A stretch of DNA of 64,000 nucleotides from Rugalucina vietnamica (Eukaryota; Mollusca; Bivalvia; Lucinida; Lucinidae): contig OZ024869.1 in assembly GCA_964017185.1 (NCBI GenBank), positions 60,848,761-60,912,760 of the forward strand. Direction: 5' to 3'. The translations under genes and the position numbers were made by a program. This document shows, piece by piece, positions 61,401 to 64,000 of this stretch. Within the stretch, counting starts at the first letter, position 1. Every line of letters begins with the position of its first letter. Under the pieces are notes generated by a model that saw only the letters and a program-made list of their open reading frames with translations, ran no database searches and was not told where the DNA came from.

Positions 61401-64000
61401 GTGGGGTTCTGTGAGAAACCAGCCCGAGTTGGTACCGACACATTGCAATACTGTACAGAAATTTCCATTTTCGGTCATCTTTGTACCCCTATTTCTCGAA
61501 AACCAGAGTTTTCCCGACATAGCCGCTTATATGGTCTAAAAGTACATCCCTTCTACTGTAAATCCCACTAGGTCGCTTGCTCCCTAAACTCCGTGCTCGT
61601 CAATCACAGGGGTACCTTATACCCCACCCCCAAACCCATGAATGTTCACGTTTCCCAATGTTTGAGTTGAAATTTCCGACAAACCAGAGTTTTCCCAGTA
61701 TAACCGACCTATGGGCTGGAAAGGCACTTGTATGGACTACAAGCCTCACTGGGTCTCGAACTCCCTAAACTCGGTGGGGTTCTGTGAGAAACCAGCCCGA
61801 GTTGGTACCGACACATTGCAATACTGTACAGAAATTTCCATTTTCGGTCATCTTTGTACCCCTATTTCTCGAAAACCAGAGTTTTCCCAACATAGCCGCT
61901 TATATGGTCTAAAAGTACATCCCTTCTACTGTAAATCCCACTAGGTCGCTTGCTCCCTAAACTCCGTGCTCGTCAATCACAGGGGTACCTTATACCCCAC
62001 CCCCAAACCCATGAATGTTCACGTTTCCCAATGTTTGAGTTGAAATTTCCGACAAACCAGAGTTTTCCCAGTATAACCGACCTATGGGCTGTAAAGGCAC
62101 TTGTATGGACTACAAGCCTCACTGGGTCTCGAACTCCCTAAACTCGGTGGGGTTCTGTGAGAAACCAGCCCGAGTTGGTACCGACACATTGCAATACTGT
62201 ACAGAAATTTCCATTTTCGGTCATCTTTGTACCCCTATTTCTCGAAAACCAGAGTTTTCCCAACATAGCCGCTTATATGGTCTAAAAGTACATCCCTTCT
62301 ACTGTAAATCCCACTAGGTCGCTTGCTCCCTAAACTCCGTGCTCACCAATCACAGGGGTACCTTATACCCCACCCCCAAACCATAAATGTTCACGTTTCC
62401 CAATGTTTGAGTTGAAATTTCCGACAAACCAGAGTTTTCCCAGTATAACCGACCTATGGGCTGTAAAGGCACTTGTATGGACTACAAGCCCCACTGGGTC
62501 TCAAACTCCCTAAACTCGGTGGGGTTCTGTGAGAAACCAGCCCGAGTTGGTACCGACACATTGCAATACTGTACAGAAATTTGCATTTTTGGTCATTTTT
62601 ATACCCCTATTTTTTCGAAAACTAGAGTTTTCCCGGCATAGCCGCTTATGTGGTCTAAAAGTACATCCCTTCTACTGTAAATCCCACTAGGTCGCTTGCT
62701 CCCTAAACTCCGCGCACGGCAATGACAGGGGTGCCTTATACCCCACCCCCAAACCCAAGAATGTTCACGTTTCCCAATGTTTGAGTTGAAATTTCCGACA
62801 AACCAGAGTTTTCCCAGTATAACCGACCTATGGGCTGTAAAGGCACTTGTATGGACTACAAGGCCCACTGAGTCTCGAACTCACTAAACTCGGTGGGGTT
62901 CTGTGAGAAACCAGCCCGAGTTGGTACCGACACATCGCAATACTGTACAGTTTCCATTTTCGGTCATCTTTGTACCCCTATTTCTCGAAAACCAGAGTTT
63001 TCCCGACATAGCCGCTTATATGGTCTAAAAGTACATCCCTTCTACTGTAAATCCCACTAGGTCGCTTGCTCCCTAAACTCCGTGCTCGCCAATCACAGGG
63101 GTACATTATACCCCACCCCCAAACCCATGAATGTTCACGTTTCCCAATGTTTGAGTTAAAATTTCCGACAAACCAGAGTTTTCCCAGTATAACCGACCTA
63201 TGGGCTGTAAAGGCACTTGTATGGACTACAAGCCTCACTGGGTCTCGAACTCCCTAAACTCGGTGGGGTTCTGTGAGAAACCAGCCCGAGTTGGTACCGA
63301 CACATTGCAATACTATACAGAAATTTCCATTTTTGGTCATTTTTGTACCCCTATTTCTCGAAAACTAAAGTTTTCCCGGCATAGCCGCTTATGTGGGCTG
63401 AAAGTACATTCCTTCTACTGTAAATCCCACTAGGTCGCTTGCTCCCTAAACTCCGCGCACGTCAATGACAGGGGTGCCTCTTACCCCACCCCCAAAACCA
63501 TGAATGTTCACGTTTCCCAATGTTTGAGTTAAAATTTCCGACAAACCAGAGTTTTCCCAGTATAACCGACCTATGGGCTGTAAAGGCACTTGTATAGACT
63601 ACAAGCCCCACTGGGTCTCGAACTCCCTAAACTCGGTGGGGTTCTGTGAGAAACCAGCCCGAGTTGGTACCGACACATTGCAATACTATAAAGAAATTTC
63701 CATTTTCGGTCATCTTTGTACCCCTATTTCTCGAAAACCAGAGTTTTCCCGACATAGCAGCTTATATGGTCTGAAAGTACATTTCTTCTACTGTTAATCC
63801 CACTAGGTCGCTTGCTCCCTAAACTCCGCGCACGGTGCCTCATACCCCACCCCCAAACCCATGAATGTTCACGTTTCCCAATGTTTGAGTTGAAATTTCC
63901 GACAAACCAGAGTTTTCCCAGTATGACCGATCTATGGGCTGTAAAGGCACTTGTATGGACTACAAGCCCCACTGGGTCTCGAACTCCCTAAACTCGGTGG
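52441..64000 (+). repeat. 373-bp satellite array C, about 31 units, inverted
   Basis: The same monomer, but reverse-complemented from 52,441 to the window end, so the array is at least 11.5 kb and continues outside. Both subtypes are present, and variant composition resembles array A more than the adjacent end of array B. Small shared deletions mark duplicated blocks: CTGTACAGTTTCC (58,856 and 62,944) and CGCGCACGGTGCC (59,739 and 63,827). Confidence 0.95.
58330..64000 (+). repeat. Satellite block repeated at 4,088-bp offset
   Basis: Units at 58,330-59,912 recur at 62,418-64,000 with the same rare variants and small deletions in order; for example CGCACGGTGC is at 59,741 and 63,829. 4,088 bp is 11 units, some shortened. 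The second copy runs off the window, so whether this is a full tandem 11-mer cannot be told. Confidence 0.8.

Noticed and set aside
20181-63797. The recurrent 77-codon frames as a tandem multigene family
   Set aside because: Each lies at the same place in a 373-bp satellite unit, both strands are open over overlapping stretches, no splice or promoter context is seen, and indel variants shorten the frame in many units.
19799-64000. CRISPR-like or 5S rDNA tandem array
   Set aside because: The period is 373 bp with no short repeat/spacer alternation, and no 5S, snRNA or other known RNA gene is recognisable in the monomer.
19799-64000. tRNA/SINE origin of the satellite from its GAGTTCGAGACCC motif
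   Set aside because: The motif resembles a Pol III B box, but no A box stands at the right distance upstream, and the paired half-unit has GAGCAAGCGACCT at the same place, so chance is likelier.

Overview
This is eukaryotic, AT-rich, gene-poor, repeat-dominated DNA, most likely from a bivalve mollusc. The evidence is indirect: dispersed elements whose ends read AGCTCACCTGAG / CTCAGGTGAGCT with an AGGACCAATGGTCCT palindrome, several tRNA-derived SINEs of the kind common in bivalves, many ACATGTA-rich stretches, an exon for the Mieap (mitochondria-eating protein) domain, which I recall as expanded in molluscs, and a Crypton-type tyrosine recombinase. No bacterial, organellar or rRNA signature is visible.

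Layout. 1-19.8 kb is ordinary intergenic DNA with one credible host-gene exon (Mieap-like, about 2.67-3.64 kb, + strand), one broken recombinase gene end (18.35-19.60 kb, - strand), and a series of non-autonomous DNA elements: a foldback (3.76-4.49 kb), a nested CGTAG-rich terminal-inverted-repeat (TIR) cluster carrying an MADF-like coding remnant (8.01-9.69 kb, flanked by TTAA), two opposed copies of one modular family (9.87-11.55 and 12.42-14.99 kb, the second interrupted by a small TIR element), and a 149-bp near-perfect palindrome (16.34-16.49 kb).

19.8-64.0 kb is essentially one giant satellite. A 373-bp monomer runs about 32 times (19.80-31.63 kb) and about 40 times (37.61-52.44 kb) in one orientation, then about 31 times (52.44 kb to the window end) in the opposite orientation, roughly 38 kb in all. 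The monomer looks like an ancient dimer of two about 187-bp halves. It falls into at least two subtypes and shows recent higher-order duplications (a 2,985-bp octamer repeated in tandem; a block of at least 1.58 kb repeated 4,088 bp away). The head-to-head switch at 52,441-52,444 has 4 bp of microhomology.

The most unusual structure is a 5,984-bp element at 31,626-37,609 inserted cleanly in the satellite with a 5-bp TTATA duplication. Its terminal inverted repeats are about 420 bp long, and each contains a tRNA-like module with recognisable A and B boxes. Its interior shows no recognisable gene and holds older SINE pieces and a piece of the AGCTCACCTGAG family. I could not assign it to a known superfamily.

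Nothing here reads as a gene system working together. The biology is repeat dynamics: satellite expansion and inversion, nested transposition, and a recombinase gene whose upstream exons are replaced in this window by the satellite edge. The short open frames that recur in every satellite unit, on both strands, are treated as by-products of the repeat.
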